Shown one piece after another: positions 1-9,525 of a DNA stretch of 64,000 nt (positions within the stretch are counted from its first letter, which is position 1; each line of letters starts with the position of its first letter). A program made the position numbers and the translations under genes. The stretch spans positions 85,547 through 149,546 of the forward strand of contig JAJCZZ010000090.1 in assembly GCA_029262115.1 (NCBI GenBank). Reading direction: 5' to 3'. Under the pieces are notes generated by a model. That model saw only the letters and a list, made by a program, of their open reading frames with translations. It made no database searches and was not told the origin of the DNA. The DNA is from Gemmatimonadota bacterium (GTDB lineage: Bacteria > Gemmatimonadota > Gemmatimonadetes > Longimicrobiales > Gaopeijiaceae).

Positions 1-877
1 CTCCCTGAAGCAACGCGGAGGCATAGTCGCCGAGCGCCCACGCCTCCACCTCGGACATGAACGCCGGGAGGCTGGCCGGCTTGCCCCCGGGAAGCGCGTC
101 CAGGTACTCCGCCGTGACCGCGTACGAGGGCAGGTTGGTCACGTACGGGAGGTCGTCGCCGGGAAGGAACTGGATGGTGGGGAAGTAGAGCACCGCCGAC
201 ACCAGTACGATGCCGTTGACGTCGATGTTGGCGCGCTGGAGGTGGCTGGCCAGGACGGCGGACCGGGTCGTCCCGTAGCTCTCTCCCAGGAGATAGCGAG
301 GCGAGTTCCACCGGTCGTGCTCCGACAAGAAACGGCGGATGAACTGCGCCAGCGATGCAGCGTCTTCGTCGACGCCCCAAAACTCTGAACCGGGCGTGTC
401 GTTGAGCGTATGGCTGAAGCCCGTTCCGATGGGGTCAATCATCACGATATCCGCAATGTCGAGCAGCGTGTACTGATTGTCCTCGAGCGGGTAGGGCGGG
501 GGGCCCTGCGGACCGACGCCCGGCGTCACGACGCGGCGGGGACCCATGATGCCCATGTGGAGCCAGAAGGAGGCCGACCCGGGACCGCCGTTGTACGAAA
601 AGACGATCGGGCGCGCACCCGCGTTCGGCACGCCCGTGCGGAAGTAGCCGGTGTAGAAGAGCTCGCCCGTGTCCGTGCCGTCGTCGCCTTCGAGCGTGAT
701 GCTGGAGATGACGGCGTCGTACGCTACGCGCTCCGCGCCCATCGTGATCGAGTGGCTGCTCTCCCACCGCTCTTGCTTTGGCGGCCCGTCCGCCTCCTGT
801 GCCGTCAGAGGAAGCGGTGCGACCAGCGCGGCACAGAGGGCGAGGCGGGCGATCGGAGCGGACGGCATCGAGATCAT
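1..877 (-). CDS. Secreted S10-type serine carboxypeptidase, 3' end outside window
   Basis: The reading frame is open from the proposed ATG at 877 to the left edge, giving about 292 residues of an S10 carboxypeptidase whose C-terminus lies outside the window. The N-terminus has a hydrophobic signal peptide (ARLALCAALVAPLPLTAQ). A short insert leads into the family motif NGGPGSAS, followed by the nucleophile elbow GESYGTTRSA, whose Ser is the catalytic residue. The catalytic Asp and His would lie in the missing part. S10 enzymes remove C-terminal residues from peptides at acidic pH; here the enzyme is probably periplasmic or extracellular. A second in-frame ATG at 868 is also possible. It diverges from the gene starting at 1182. 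Family assignment is secure; the substrate is unknown. Confidence 0.9.
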   Translation of the reverse strand, partial: MISMPSAPIARLALCAALVAPLPLTAQEADGPPKQERWESSHSITMGAERVAYDAVISSITLEGDDGTDTGELFYTGYFRTGVPNAGARPIVFSYNGGPGSASFWLHMGIMGPRRVVTPGVGPQGPPPYPLEDNQYTLLDIADIVMIDPIGTGFSHTLNDTPGSEFWGVDEDAASLAQFIRRFLSEHDRWNSPRYLLGESYGTTRSAVLASHLQRANIDVNGIVLVSAVLYFPTIQFLPGDDLPYVTNLPSYAVTAEYLDALPGGKPASLPAFMSEVEAWALGDYASALLQG

Positions 878-1181
878 CAGCGCAGTCGGGTGCGGGTCAC
901 GTTCGGGCGGGCCGCGAATGTAGCGCGGCACTGCGGCAGCCCGCGAGGTCAGGACGGCCACCCGCGCGCGGACGTCCCGAGTGAAGGGCACGCCACCGGC
1001 GGACTCGGCTGAAGGCGCGCGGCACGGGTGGACGCTGTCCCGAAATGGGGCACCGAGCGCGGTAGACCGCCCGGTGTGTGTCCGACGGACCGTCGTTCGT
1101 CTGCACTGTGTAGGACACGGGCGCCGGCGAAGCTGCGAGTTGCAGGGGCCCGCGGCCGGTGACTCTTCCTGGAGATGGCAC
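878..1181. other. Divergent intergenic region, 304 bp
   Basis: This stretch lies between the start of the S10 peptidase (minus) and the GWxTD-like gene (plus), so it should hold both promoters. Open frames crossing it are Arg/Pro-rich and look like GC-driven shadows. I see no clear hairpin, repeat or RNA gene. The only distinct signal is a GGAG ribosome-binding site at 1171-1174, just before the ATG at 1182. Confidence 0.5.
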
Positions 1182-2921
1182 ATGCGGCACCCGATACAAC
1201 GCGGATCGATCCTCTTTGCGGCGATGACGTTGACCGTCGCGCTCGGGCTCGGCCCGTCCGACGCCACCTCCCAGGTCTCCGAGCGTGATTCGTCCCGCCT
1301 GGTCGACGCGGCACAGAAGCGCCAGAGCGACTTCGAGCTGTATCGTCAGAGCCGGATCCCGGTCACCCGTGAGCAGCACGAGGGCGGGTGCGATCAGCGT
1401 ATCGGCCGGATCTGCATCTGGTTCGGTGGCGACGACGAGGAGACGTTCCCCGAGGAGCGTCCGGAAGTCGGAATGGCGCGCGTCCAGCTCCTGGAACTCC
1501 TCAACCAGACCTCGCGCCAGGTGCGTGACCCCTGGGTTATCGGACAGCAGGTCCGCTACCTGGCCGAGGCCGGCAACCTCATCGGCGCCCAGCGTGCCGC
1601 CGAGGCGTGCGGGATCGAGGACACCGCGTGGTGCTCCGCGCTGCTCGGGTACGCCCTGCATCTCCAGGGAAACCATGTGGAGGCCGAGGCGGCGTTCCGT
1701 GAGGTCGCTCCGGCGCTGGACAAGGACGACCGAAAGGATTGGATCGTCCCGAAGTACGTCCTCAGCAAGGACCGGGTGAAGCCCTTCGAGAAGGCGGATG
1801 AAGCCGAGCGGATGCGCATGTGGGAGCTGTTCTGGCGCCTGTCCGATCCGCTGTACCTGGTCGAGGGCAACGACCGCTTGACCGACCACTACGCGCGCTG
1901 GGTGGAGGCCCGCAACGAGCGCGACGCGGAGAACCCCCAGGGCATGTTCTGGGAGAAGGACCTCGAAGAGACGCTCGTCCGCTACGGGCGCAACATCGGG
2001 TACTCCCGCTCGCAGGCGCGGCGGTCGCCCATGAACGGGCGCGGCGGCTTTTCGCTACAGGACACGCGGAGCGTCATCGGCCACCACCACCCGCGCAGCC
2101 GGGGCTACCTGTTCCCGGAGGAGTTCATCGAGTCGCCCTCGGACATCCCGCCCGAGAGCTGGATCACGGCTCCGCGGGAGGCACGCACCTGGTACGCGCC
2201 CCTGTACGCGCCCGACATGAGAGGTCTGGAGAGCCAGGTCGGCCGCTTCCGCCGTGATGGCGAGATGCTCGTTGTCGCGGCGTACGGCGGAGCCCAGGAC
2301 GGCGACGTGGAATCCGGCCTGCTTCTGGTGCCGACCGACGGTGGAGACGTGGTCGAGACCCGGGGCACCGATGCCGAAGGCGTCTTCACACTGCGGGCCG
2401 ACCCCGGCACCTACGTCTCCAGTCTGGAGGTGTTCAACAGCACGGAGCGACAGGCCTGGCGTGCCCGCCAGGGCGTCCGGCAGGATCCGCTCGAGTTCGG
2501 GATGGTGGCCGTGTCCGACCTTCTCATCCTCGAACCCGGCGCGCCGCTGCCTGACAGCCTGTCCGAGGCGATTCCGCACGTGCGAAAGAACGTGCGCCTG
2601 TCCCAGGGCGAGCGGCTGACGGTTGTGTGGGAGGTCTACGGCCTGCGGGTTTCCGAGCCGACGCGCGTCACCCTCGGCTTCACTCAAGGGCGGCCGGACT
2701 TTCTCGAACGCGTCGGCGACTTCCTCGGAATCATCGAGCCCGAACAGCCGGTGGAGGTCACGTTCGAGGACGCGGGATCCGACAACGTGCAGACGGCGTT
2801 TCGGGCCATCCGCCTGGAGCTACCCGATCTGGAGCCGGGAGACTACACGCTCCACCTCCGTCTGGAGCTTCCGGGGCGCACGCCCGTGATCACCAGCCGG
2901 CCGATCGTGGTGGGGGGGTAG
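1182..2921 (+). CDS. Secreted GWxTD-domain-like protein
   Basis: 579 residues. The ATG at 1182 is chosen because it follows GGAG at a good distance and begins a signal peptide (RGSILFAAMTLTVALGLGPSDATSQ). Residues 80-200 are helical and TPR-like, with an AEAGNLIGAQRAAEACG repeat-like stretch. Around residues 200-270, the pattern of an FWRLSDP segment, then a DHYARWVEARN segment, then DLEETLVRYG resembles the GWxTD domain found in Bacteroidota and Gemmatimonadota proteins, although the GWxTD tetrad itself is not visible. The C-terminal half is beta-rich with a carboxypeptidase-regulatory-like segment (GVFTLRADPGTYVSSLEVF). It is probably periplasmic or surface-exposed. Function is unknown; GWxTD similarity is moderate and inferred by eye. 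It converges on the DUF5916 gene. Confidence 0.7.
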   Translation: MRHPIQRGSILFAAMTLTVALGLGPSDATSQVSERDSSRLVDAAQKRQSDFELYRQSRIPVTREQHEGGCDQRIGRICIWFGGDDEETFPEERPEVGMARVQLLELLNQTSRQVRDPWVIGQQVRYLAEAGNLIGAQRAAEACGIEDTAWCSALLGYALHLQGNHVEAEAAFREVAPALDKDDRKDWIVPKYVLSKDRVKPFEKADEAERMRMWELFWRLSDPLYLVEGNDRLTDHYARWVEARNERDAENPQGMFWEKDLEETLVRYGRNIGYSRSQARRSPMNGRGGFSLQDTRSVIGHHHPRSRGYLFPEEFIESPSDIPPESWITAPREARTWYAPLYAPDMRGLESQVGRFRRDGEMLVVAAYGGAQDGDVESGLLLVPTDGGDVVETRGTDAEGVFTLRADPGTYVSSLEVFNSTERQAWRARQGVRQDPLEFGMVAVSDLLILEPGAPLPDSLSEAIPHVRKNVRLSQGERLTVVWEVYGLRVSEPTRVTLGFTQGRPDFLERVGDFLGIIEPEQPVEVTFEDAGSDNVQTAFRAIRLELPDLEPGDYTLHLRLELPGRTPVITSRPIVVGG

Positions 2922-2963
2922 GGGGGCAATCGCGGGACGAGGTCGCGAGCCCGCTCGCACCCG

Positions 2964-5207
2964 CTACCTCAACGTGTGCACGTACTTGATCAGCAGGCGC
3001 TGATCTGTCTGGCCGAGGTCCGGGAGGAAGGCCGGCTCACGGTCGTCACGGAGATGGTCGTATACGACGAACAGCTCCTGACCTTCGGCGAATCGGTAGC
3101 GGACGCGGAAGTTCGCGGTGGCACGCTCGGCCAGCCTCGAATATTGGACGAAGACTTCGCCGGAGAGCTTGGTATCTCGGGCGGCGCGCACCCGAAATCG
3201 ATAGATGTCGGGGTCGAACGACTGATCACGGTCGGGGAACCACACGCGCTGGCGGGTCACGTCGGCGCTGAGGCTCAGGTGCCGCGAGACGGCCCAGGTC
3301 GGGGTCAGGCGTAGTCTGGCGGACCACCCGTCGAAGAACTGCTCCGCGAAGAAGAGGGCCTCTCCGGACACCTTCCGGGCATTCCCGGTAATCACGTTCA
3401 TGAAGACGTTCTGCTCGAAGTATCGGCCGGCGGGAACGTCGACGTCCGGGGTCAGCCTGAGCGGTGCTCGCAGGTCTTCCCACTCGTTGTTGAAGGCGAT
3501 GTTGAAGAGGCCCCCTTGCCGGAACGATCCGGTCCACCGCAGCCGGATCAGTCCGGACTGAAGCGATCGATCCTCCGCGCGAACGAACAGGCGGGTGGTC
3601 AGGCGCAGCATGTGGCGCCCCCAGAAGCCTTCCGCCGGGCGCCACCCCCACCGCACTTGCCCCTTCGCCGACATGAAGGCGTTCCGCTCTTCGAAGCCGA
3701 GGGCCGGGTCGTAGCTCTCACCGCTGTAGACGCCGTCGACGAAGTAGCCGAAGCCGTCCGAGGTGGGGCGTTGGACGAGGACGTGCGCCATGGACCGGTC
3801 GACGAGACCCTCTGCTCGCTCGGTGTCTTCGGTCTGGGCGAACTGTACCGTGAGTTCGTCGCGGGCTCCGAGGCGGACGAGCCCGTCCACACCCCACGCG
3901 TACCGGCCGTGGCCGTCGTTCTCCACCCGGCTCGTGGCGATTCCCCCGAGTCGTGCGGCGCCGTCCGCCATGCTGCGCCGCATCCGAACCACTCCGGCGT
4001 TTTCGCCGGGAGCGCCGTCGGCGCCGTCGATCTGCATGTCGAGGAAGCCGACGTCCCACGCGCCGATCTGACCCGTGAGTCGGGCGCCTCCGAAGATCCG
4101 CCGTTGTCTGCCCTCATCCGACAGTCCGATCCGTCGGCTGTGGAAGAGCCGTCCCTCATCTCCGTGCGAAAACTCGAAGATCGACGAGCGCTCCTGGAAG
4201 AACTGGCGACGCTCGGGAAAGAGGAGATTGAAGCGGTCGAGGTTCACCTGCACCGCGTCCGACTCCACCTGCGCGAAGTCCGTGTTGACCGTGAGATCGA
4301 GGGTAAGGCGATCGGTCAGGCCGTACTTCACGTCCCCTCCGATCTCTTCCACCGTGGTCGTCTCCACGGCGGGTAGGCCACGCTCCCTCTGCCGGCCCGC
4401 GCCGGCCAGGACGTACGGCGAGACGTAGAGCGGGCTCCGCCTGGGGATGCCCGTGAGGATCACGTCCTGCGCCAGGGACGGCTTGAAGTACGCCCGGTCG
4501 TGGATGGGCTCGATGGCCGGGTACACCTGCAGGGCGCCGGTGCGGATGATGGTTCGGCCGACGATGATGCCCATCGTGGCATTGCCGTTCTCCAGCCGGT
4601 ACCGCAGGGAGGAGAGGGGGATGCGTACCTCGGTGGCCCACCCCTCGTCGGTGATGGTGGACGCGGCGTCCCAGAAAGTGTTCCAGGCCCGATTGATGGG
4701 CTCCAGCCCCGCAGCGACGACCCCGTCGTTCAGGATCTCCTGATCCTGCTGCATGCCGAGCGGCGTGGTGGTGAACAGCATGGCGGTGCGGTCGTCGTTC
4801 AGCGGGTCGACAATCACGTCGAGCGCATCGTCTCCGTTCCACCCGTCGCGTTGGAAGCTGTTGGCGCGCACCTCGTCGTCGGTGAGGCGGGCCGCGGCGT
4901 ACAGGTAGTCGTCGTCGTACGCGAGGAAGACCTCGGACGGCTGCGAGAGCGGGGCGCCGAAGCTCGGCCAGAACTGGGTCAACGTGAGAGAGGTCGCGTT
5001 CGCCCACTCCGTCGGTTCGACCACGCCGTCCAGGGTGGGTTCACGGCTCATCCGCGCCAGGACCAGTGGCTCCGGGGTGCGGAGCGAGGCGGCGGGCGGC
5101 GTGTGCGAGCCGTTGCTGTGCCTGGCGGACTGTCCGGCCAGGCCGGATGGGGGTGCGAGGGTGCTGGCGAGTACCACGAAAGTGACCGACCACGTGCGAT
5201 TCCCCAC
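2964..5207 (-). CDS. Outer-membrane CBM9-like / DUF5916 protein
   Basis: 747 residues with a signal peptide (VTFVVLASTLAPPSGLAGQ). Residues about 50-210 form a carbohydrate-binding family 9-like beta-sandwich: the EPTLDGVVEPTEWANA opening and the DALDVIVDPLNDDRT segment are typical. The rest is DUF5916, rich in alternating aromatic and polar beta strands such as LTVNTDFAQVESDAVQVNL and FPERRQFFQERSSIFEF, ending in an aromatic-containing strand expected of a beta-barrel. Proteins of this architecture are common in Gemmatimonadota, Acidobacteriota and Bacteroidota and are thought to be outer-membrane proteins, but their substrate is not established. The gene lies 110 bp downstream of the two-component system in the same direction, so it could be its target or be co-transcribed. 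Confidence 0.85.
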   Translation of the reverse strand: MGNRTWSVTFVVLASTLAPPSGLAGQSARHSNGSHTPPAASLRTPEPLVLARMSREPTLDGVVEPTEWANATSLTLTQFWPSFGAPLSQPSEVFLAYDDDYLYAAARLTDDEVRANSFQRDGWNGDDALDVIVDPLNDDRTAMLFTTTPLGMQQDQEILNDGVVAAGLEPINRAWNTFWDAASTITDEGWATEVRIPLSSLRYRLENGNATMGIIVGRTIIRTGALQVYPAIEPIHDRAYFKPSLAQDVILTGIPRRSPLYVSPYVLAGAGRQRERGLPAVETTTVEEIGGDVKYGLTDRLTLDLTVNTDFAQVESDAVQVNLDRFNLLFPERRQFFQERSSIFEFSHGDEGRLFHSRRIGLSDEGRQRRIFGGARLTGQIGAWDVGFLDMQIDGADGAPGENAGVVRMRRSMADGAARLGGIATSRVENDGHGRYAWGVDGLVRLGARDELTVQFAQTEDTERAEGLVDRSMAHVLVQRPTSDGFGYFVDGVYSGESYDPALGFEERNAFMSAKGQVRWGWRPAEGFWGRHMLRLTTRLFVRAEDRSLQSGLIRLRWTGSFRQGGLFNIAFNNEWEDLRAPLRLTPDVDVPAGRYFEQNVFMNVITGNARKVSGEALFFAEQFFDGWSARLRLTPTWAVSRHLSLSADVTRQRVWFPDRDQSFDPDIYRFRVRAARDTKLSGEVFVQYSRLAERATANFRVRYRFAEGQELFVVYDHLRDDREPAFLPDLGQTDQRLLIKYVHTLR

Positions 5208-5317
5208 CCTGCTTCCTCCCGGACCGTGCGGACGTGTGCTCCGAGCCTTGAAGCTCGACGGACAGGCCCGGTGCCAGGTGGGGCTGGCGTCAGGACGATG
5301 TCAGGGAATAGTGGGCC

Positions 5318-6001
5318 TCACGCCGAGAAGCGGTATCCCACCTTGTGGACCGTGAGGATATGGCGCGGGGCGTCGCTCCCGGGCTCGAGCTTGCGGCGAA
5401 GCTCGGCGACGTGCGTATCCACGGTCCGACTGGCGATGGCGGCGCTGTGCCCCCAGACCTCCCGCATGAGCTCAACGCGGGTGGCGACGGCGCCCCCCCG
5501 CTCGACGAGCGCCAGGAGCAGGTCGAACTCCTTCGGTGTCAGGGCCACGTCCTGTCCGTCCCGGCGGACCGTGCGCGCGGCGGGGTCCACCTCGACCGAA
5601 CTGAACCGGATGACCGACCGGGTGTCCGAAGGGGTCGGTCCGCAGCGCCGGAGTAGCGCGTTGATCCTCGCGAGCAACTCGAGGACGCCAAACGGCTTGG
5701 TCACGTAGTCATCGGCGCCCAGTCGGAATCCGAGGATCTTGTCCGGCTCGTCCCCGCGCGCGCTCAGGATCAGCACGGGCACGTCGTCGCCCCGATCGCG
5801 GAGGGACTTCAGGACGCGGAAGCCGTCCATTCGCGGGAGGGTCAGGTCGAGAACCACCAGATCGGGGGCGAACTCATCCGCGACCGCCAGCGCATCGAGG
5901 CCGTCGCCTGCGACCTCGACTTCGTATCCTTCGATCTCGAGGTTGTTGCGGAGCCCCCACGCCAGATCCGCGTTGTCCTCCACCACCAGAACGCGCGTCA
6001 T
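5318..6001 (-). CDS. OmpR/PhoB-family response regulator
   Basis: 227 residues. The receiver domain (1-115) has the acidic pair in VVEDN, phosphoacceptor D52 in the LDLTLPRMDG segment and the conserved Lys in YVTKPFG. The C-terminal winged-helix domain (about 130-225) has LTPKEFDLLLALVER and the recognition-helix region VDTHVAELRRKLE, ending in the usual VGYRFSA. The ATG overlaps the kinase stop codon (ATGA, 5998-6001), so the two are translationally coupled. It probably binds DNA as a dimer after phosphorylation by the kinase encoded just upstream. The regulon is unknown; the downstream DUF5916 gene is a candidate. Confidence 0.95.
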   Translation of the reverse strand: MTRVLVVEDNADLAWGLRNNLEIEGYEVEVAGDGLDALAVADEFAPDLVVLDLTLPRMDGFRVLKSLRDRGDDVPVLILSARGDEPDKILGFRLGADDYVTKPFGVLELLARINALLRRCGPTPSDTRSVIRFSSVEVDPAARTVRRDGQDVALTPKEFDLLLALVERGGAVATRVELMREVWGHSAAIASRTVDTHVAELRRKLEPGSDAPRHILTVHKVGYRFSA

Positions 6002-7650
6002 ATTGGTACCGAAGGACGGACCGGGAGCGTCATCACCAGGCGCGCGCCGCCATTTGGGCCGGCTTCGACCGCCACCACGCCTCCGTGCGCCTGCACGACG
6101 TGCTGGACGACGGCCAGGCCGATGCCCGTGCCCGCCACCGCCGACTCCCGGTCACGATCGAGGCGGGCGTAAGGCTCCCACACGTCCTTCCGCCCGGAGG
6201 GAGGAATTCCTGGGCCCTGATCCTCGACGAACACACGCACGTCGTCGGATCCCGAGCGTTCGAGCACGAGGCGAACGGTCTGTCCCTCGGGTCCGTACTT
6301 CACTGCATTGTCCAGGAGGTTGAGCACCGCCTGCTCGATTGCCAGCGCGTCGATCAGGACGGTGATGCCCGGCTCCAAGTCGGTCTCGACCGTCATGGCC
6401 CGGGTCGCCGCCAGCGGCTCGAAGGCTTCGACCACGCCTTCGAGGAGGACCGCCAAATCTGTCGGCTGGAGGGAGAGCCTGGCGTCGCGGCGCTCGGCGC
6501 GTGAGAAGAGGAGGACATTGTCGACCTGGTGCGCCAGGCGTGTCGCCTCCTTCACGAGGATGCGAAGCGAGCGATCCCGCTCCTCGTCGGAGCGGACCCG
6601 GTCGAGGAGGAGGGTTTCACCGAACATCCGGATCTGCGCGATCGGGGTTCTCAGTTCGTGAGAGACGCTCGATACGAAGTCTGCGCGTAGGGCGCTCAAT
6701 TCTCCCTCGCGACGGAGTAGAGCGATTGCGGCAATGACGGTCCCGATCGTCAGCAGCAGCAGCGCGATGATGGTGGGTAGTCGCGACGCTGGGAGCCCGC
6801 CGACGACCAGGGCGTCCGCGGCGGCCGGAGGGATAGCCAGTGTGATGGCCAGATTGCCGAACGCGGCGCCGAGCGTATCCGAAGCGGTATACGGATATCC
6901 GACGATGGCGGGATCGACGCCCCCCGCCATCACCCCCCCTTCGGGAGCACGCACCTCCACCGCAAGCCCGTTGCCTCGCTGAAGCCGGTCGAGCATTGAC
7001 GCAGGGAGCACCGGCTCGCGTTCGAGGATGGTGCCGAGGGGTTCCGACAACGCGGAAGCGTGGACGACGAAGCCGTACGCGGTCGTGGGCGCCGCCTCAG
7101 GGTACCGTCGAAACGCGAGCACGCGCGCTCCCCACAACGGTCGGTCGAGGAGGACGGACTGACTCCAGCGCGGGTCGTACTCAGGCGTGCTCCCCAAATC
7201 GGTGCCCTCCACCCATGACATGAGTGCCGCCAGTCCGGGGTCGCCCTCCATGCCGGGCCGGATACGCCACGCCGGCGTGGCCGTCAGCCCCTTGCGGCTG
7301 AACACGGCCTGAAGGTGAGGACGACCGACCCAAGCTTCGTCGGCCGCCCAGGCATAGATGTCATCCCACTCCAGGAACCGATCCTCGGCGTGCTTCGCAC
7401 CCGACGTCGCCACCAGGTCGAGCCCCGGGTTCGTCAGGTTGGCGAACAGCGTCCGCCGAGCTGTTCCGGCGAACTCCCATGCCGCGACGCGGGCGAACTC
7501 CGATACGGCCTTTTCCGCCACCCGCTTGTGGGACCGCGCGGAACTCGCGGCCTGGAAGGCGAGGAGTGCCGTCAACCCGAGCAGTCCGACCAGGAGCGCG
7601 ATCACGAACGCCGAATGTCCACCCGGGCGACTCAATGAGGTCCGTGCCAT
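5998..7650 (-). CDS. Membrane sensor histidine kinase
   Basis: About 550 residues from the ATG at 7650; an in-frame GTG at 7665 would add five. TM1 (SAFVIALLVGLLGLTALLAFQAA) and TM2 (TIIALLLLTIGTVIAAIALL, near residue 280) enclose a periplasmic sensor of about 240 residues. The cytoplasmic part has the H-box VSSVSHELRTPIAQ, the N-box NLLDNAVKYGPEG and the G1 box VEDQGPGIPP, followed by the GTGIGLAVVQH region, so all catalytic motifs are present. It overlaps the response regulator by four bases and forms a classic pair with it. The sensor domain is not a family I recognise, so the signal is unknown. Confidence 0.92.
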   Translation of the reverse strand: MARTSLSRPGGHSAFVIALLVGLLGLTALLAFQAASSARSHKRVAEKAVSEFARVAAWEFAGTARRTLFANLTNPGLDLVATSGAKHAEDRFLEWDDIYAWAADEAWVGRPHLQAVFSRKGLTATPAWRIRPGMEGDPGLAALMSWVEGTDLGSTPEYDPRWSQSVLLDRPLWGARVLAFRRYPEAAPTTAYGFVVHASALSEPLGTILEREPVLPASMLDRLQRGNGLAVEVRAPEGGVMAGGVDPAIVGYPYTASDTLGAAFGNLAITLAIPPAAADALVVGGLPASRLPTIIALLLLTIGTVIAAIALLRREGELSALRADFVSSVSHELRTPIAQIRMFGETLLLDRVRSDEERDRSLRILVKEATRLAHQVDNVLLFSRAERRDARLSLQPTDLAVLLEGVVEAFEPLAATRAMTVETDLEPGITVLIDALAIEQAVLNLLDNAVKYGPEGQTVRLVLERSGSDDVRVFVEDQGPGIPPSGRKDVWEPYARLDRDRESAVAGTGIGLAVVQHVVQAHGGVVAVEAGPNGGARLVMTLPVRPSVPI

Positions 7651-8085
7651 GATGGATGGTACCACCTCAGCCTGCGGTTGCGGAGCCCCCGGATGTCAGA
7701 GTTCGGTCAGGGAAGCAGTTCGGCGCCGACGAGACGGCGGGCGGGCGGCCTCGGCCCCGACAAGACGGGTAGAGGCAGATCAGCACGACGCCGAGCGTCG
7801 CTGGGTGCGGAGCGCCTCGAAAGCGCCACTTCAAGGATGGGCACATGCTACGTTTTACGCGTCTTGGGTGCGCGCGGTCCACGCTGTGTTACGCCTTCGC
7901 CGGGGTTCAGCACGCATCCCACGACATCACGCCGGAATCTGGAGAATTTGCGATTTCCGTGCGGGCTCCGGGCCGATCGATCACCCGGAATCACGTCCAC
8001 GGCGATCCTTGGCACCTTCGGTCCGGTCCAATGCTTGGGAACAAGCCGTGTGTTGTCCAATAACGGCCCCCAACGCGAGGACGTG
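7651..8085. other. Divergent intergenic region, 435 bp
   Basis: This lies between the kinase (minus) and the metallophosphoesterase operon (plus) and must carry both promoters. The bases around 7920-7960 are slightly less GC-rich than the surroundings. An open frame runs in from 7678 in phase with the downstream gene but is Arg/Ser-rich and lacks family similarity, so I treat it as non-coding. No repeat, RNA gene or strong palindrome was found. Confidence 0.4.
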
Positions 8086-9525
8086 ATGCCGTCGCCTGAA
8101 GCCGATATCCGATACGTGATCCTGTCCGACCTCCACATGGGCGAAGCCATCAGCCTGCTCACGCCTTTCGATAGGGGGGCGGGCACGGCTGGGGAGGTCG
8201 ACATGGACGGGCCGGCTCCGGCGCTCGAAGCACTCTGCGATGCGCTGGGTGAGTTGATCGGTGGAAATTCCGGGCTGGACCTGCCCACGCTGATCCTGAA
8301 TGGAGATGTGCTGGGAATGGCGTACGCGTCCATGCCTGAGGCGCTCGCGCTGTTCGAGCGCTTCGTCGGACGCATGGTATCAGGGCCGTCTCCGGTCTGT
8401 TCGCGGGTCGTCTACCTGCCCGGAAATCACGATCACCACGTCTGGGAAATGGCGCGGGAGGCCGATTACTCGAGACAGGTGCGCGAGGGTGGCGCATCGG
8501 GCGAGTATCCTGAGGTGTTCCATTCCACCTCCCCTGACGTATCCGGCGGCCTCTCTCTCCCGGTGCTGAACGCGGCGCTCGGGCGGTCCACCGGTCCCGG
8601 CGCGGAGGGCGATGTCCGCATCGTGTACCCGAACCTCGCGCTCCTCGACGACGCCGGTGACCGGTGCGCGCTCATCCACCACGGCCACTACGCGGAGAGC
8701 GTCTACAAGCTCATGAGCATCGCGCGCCGCGTGCTGCTTCCGGAGACCCCGCCGCTCGACAGCGTCGAGGCCATCGAGGCGGAGAACTTCGCGTGGGTGG
8801 ACTTCGTCTGGTCGCTTGTCGGGCGATCCGGGGAGGCCGGGGAGGATCTGGAGTCGATCTTCTTGCTCCTTCGCAACAAAGAGGCGTTCGAGGAGGTTAT
8901 CGGGCCGTATTCCGACCGGATCGCGGGGGCTGTGGACTACCCGTTCCTGCCGTTCGAGTGGGTGGAGAGCCGGCTGACGAAGACGATCCTGAATCGGCTC
9001 TCCTCCAAAGCGGGCGGGGAACGCTTTAATGCGAAGGAAGCCTGCGGTCCGGAGACCATGCGGGGACTCCGGGAGTACCTCACGGGTCCGAGCCTCCAGC
9101 AGATTCGGGGTGCCCGTGGCGCCGATCCGACGGATCTGAAGATCATCTGGGGCCATACGCACAAGCCCTTTGTGAAGATGGCGCCCGGCTCGTCCCCTCC
9201 GATGGAGGTCCATAATCTCGGCGGATGGACGGTCGACTATCCGGACTCCACGCCATTCCGCGGGGCATCGGTGGCGCTCCTGAACTCGTCGCTGGACGTG
9301 GCGCATCTGCGGCTCTGGATGGAATCTGACAGCGGGGCCGAGCTCGTCTGCCGTGTCGAATACCCGGACGGTGGAGAGCCGCACGCCTTCGGAGACGCTG
9401 TGGAGGCTCGAGTTCGGGGGGAGTCGCGCGGCGCTCCGACGGCCGTCTGGCAATCACTCGGACACGCGGTCGAAGGCGAGATGAAGACGCGTCGTCGCCA
9501 CCACCGGCTCCAGCGACCGTCGTGA
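8086..9525 (+). CDS. Calcineurin-like metallophosphoesterase
   Basis: 479 residues from the ATG at 8086; upstream in-frame sequence is dropped because the family domain starts at residue 8. The five metallophosphoesterase motifs are present in order: DLHMG, NGDVLG, GNHDHH, HHGHY and GHTHKP. They would coordinate a dinuclear metal centre that hydrolyses phosphomonoesters or diesters. A long insert of about 180 residues (roughly 205-385), partly helical, separates the HGH and GHTH motifs. No signal peptide is seen, so it is probably cytoplasmic. The stop codon overlaps the GTG start of the GMC oxidoreductase gene (GTGA at 9522-9525), which implies coupled translation and a shared pathway. The substrate is unknown. 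Confidence 0.9.
   Translation: MPSPEADIRYVILSDLHMGEAISLLTPFDRGAGTAGEVDMDGPAPALEALCDALGELIGGNSGLDLPTLILNGDVLGMAYASMPEALALFERFVGRMVSGPSPVCSRVVYLPGNHDHHVWEMAREADYSRQVREGGASGEYPEVFHSTSPDVSGGLSLPVLNAALGRSTGPGAEGDVRIVYPNLALLDDAGDRCALIHHGHYAESVYKLMSIARRVLLPETPPLDSVEAIEAENFAWVDFVWSLVGRSGEAGEDLESIFLLLRNKEAFEEVIGPYSDRIAGAVDYPFLPFEWVESRLTKTILNRLSSKAGGERFNAKEACGPETMRGLREYLTGPSLQQIRGARGADPTDLKIIWGHTHKPFVKMAPGSSPPMEVHNLGGWTVDYPDSTPFRGASVALLNSSLDVAHLRLWMESDSGAELVCRVEYPDGGEPHAFGDAVEARVRGESRGAPTAVWQSLGHAVEGEMKTRRRHHRLQRPS

Noticed and set aside
7667..7882. 71-residue minus-strand frame upstream of the kinase
   Set aside because: Cys/Pro/Arg-rich, no start site and lies in the divergent promoter region.
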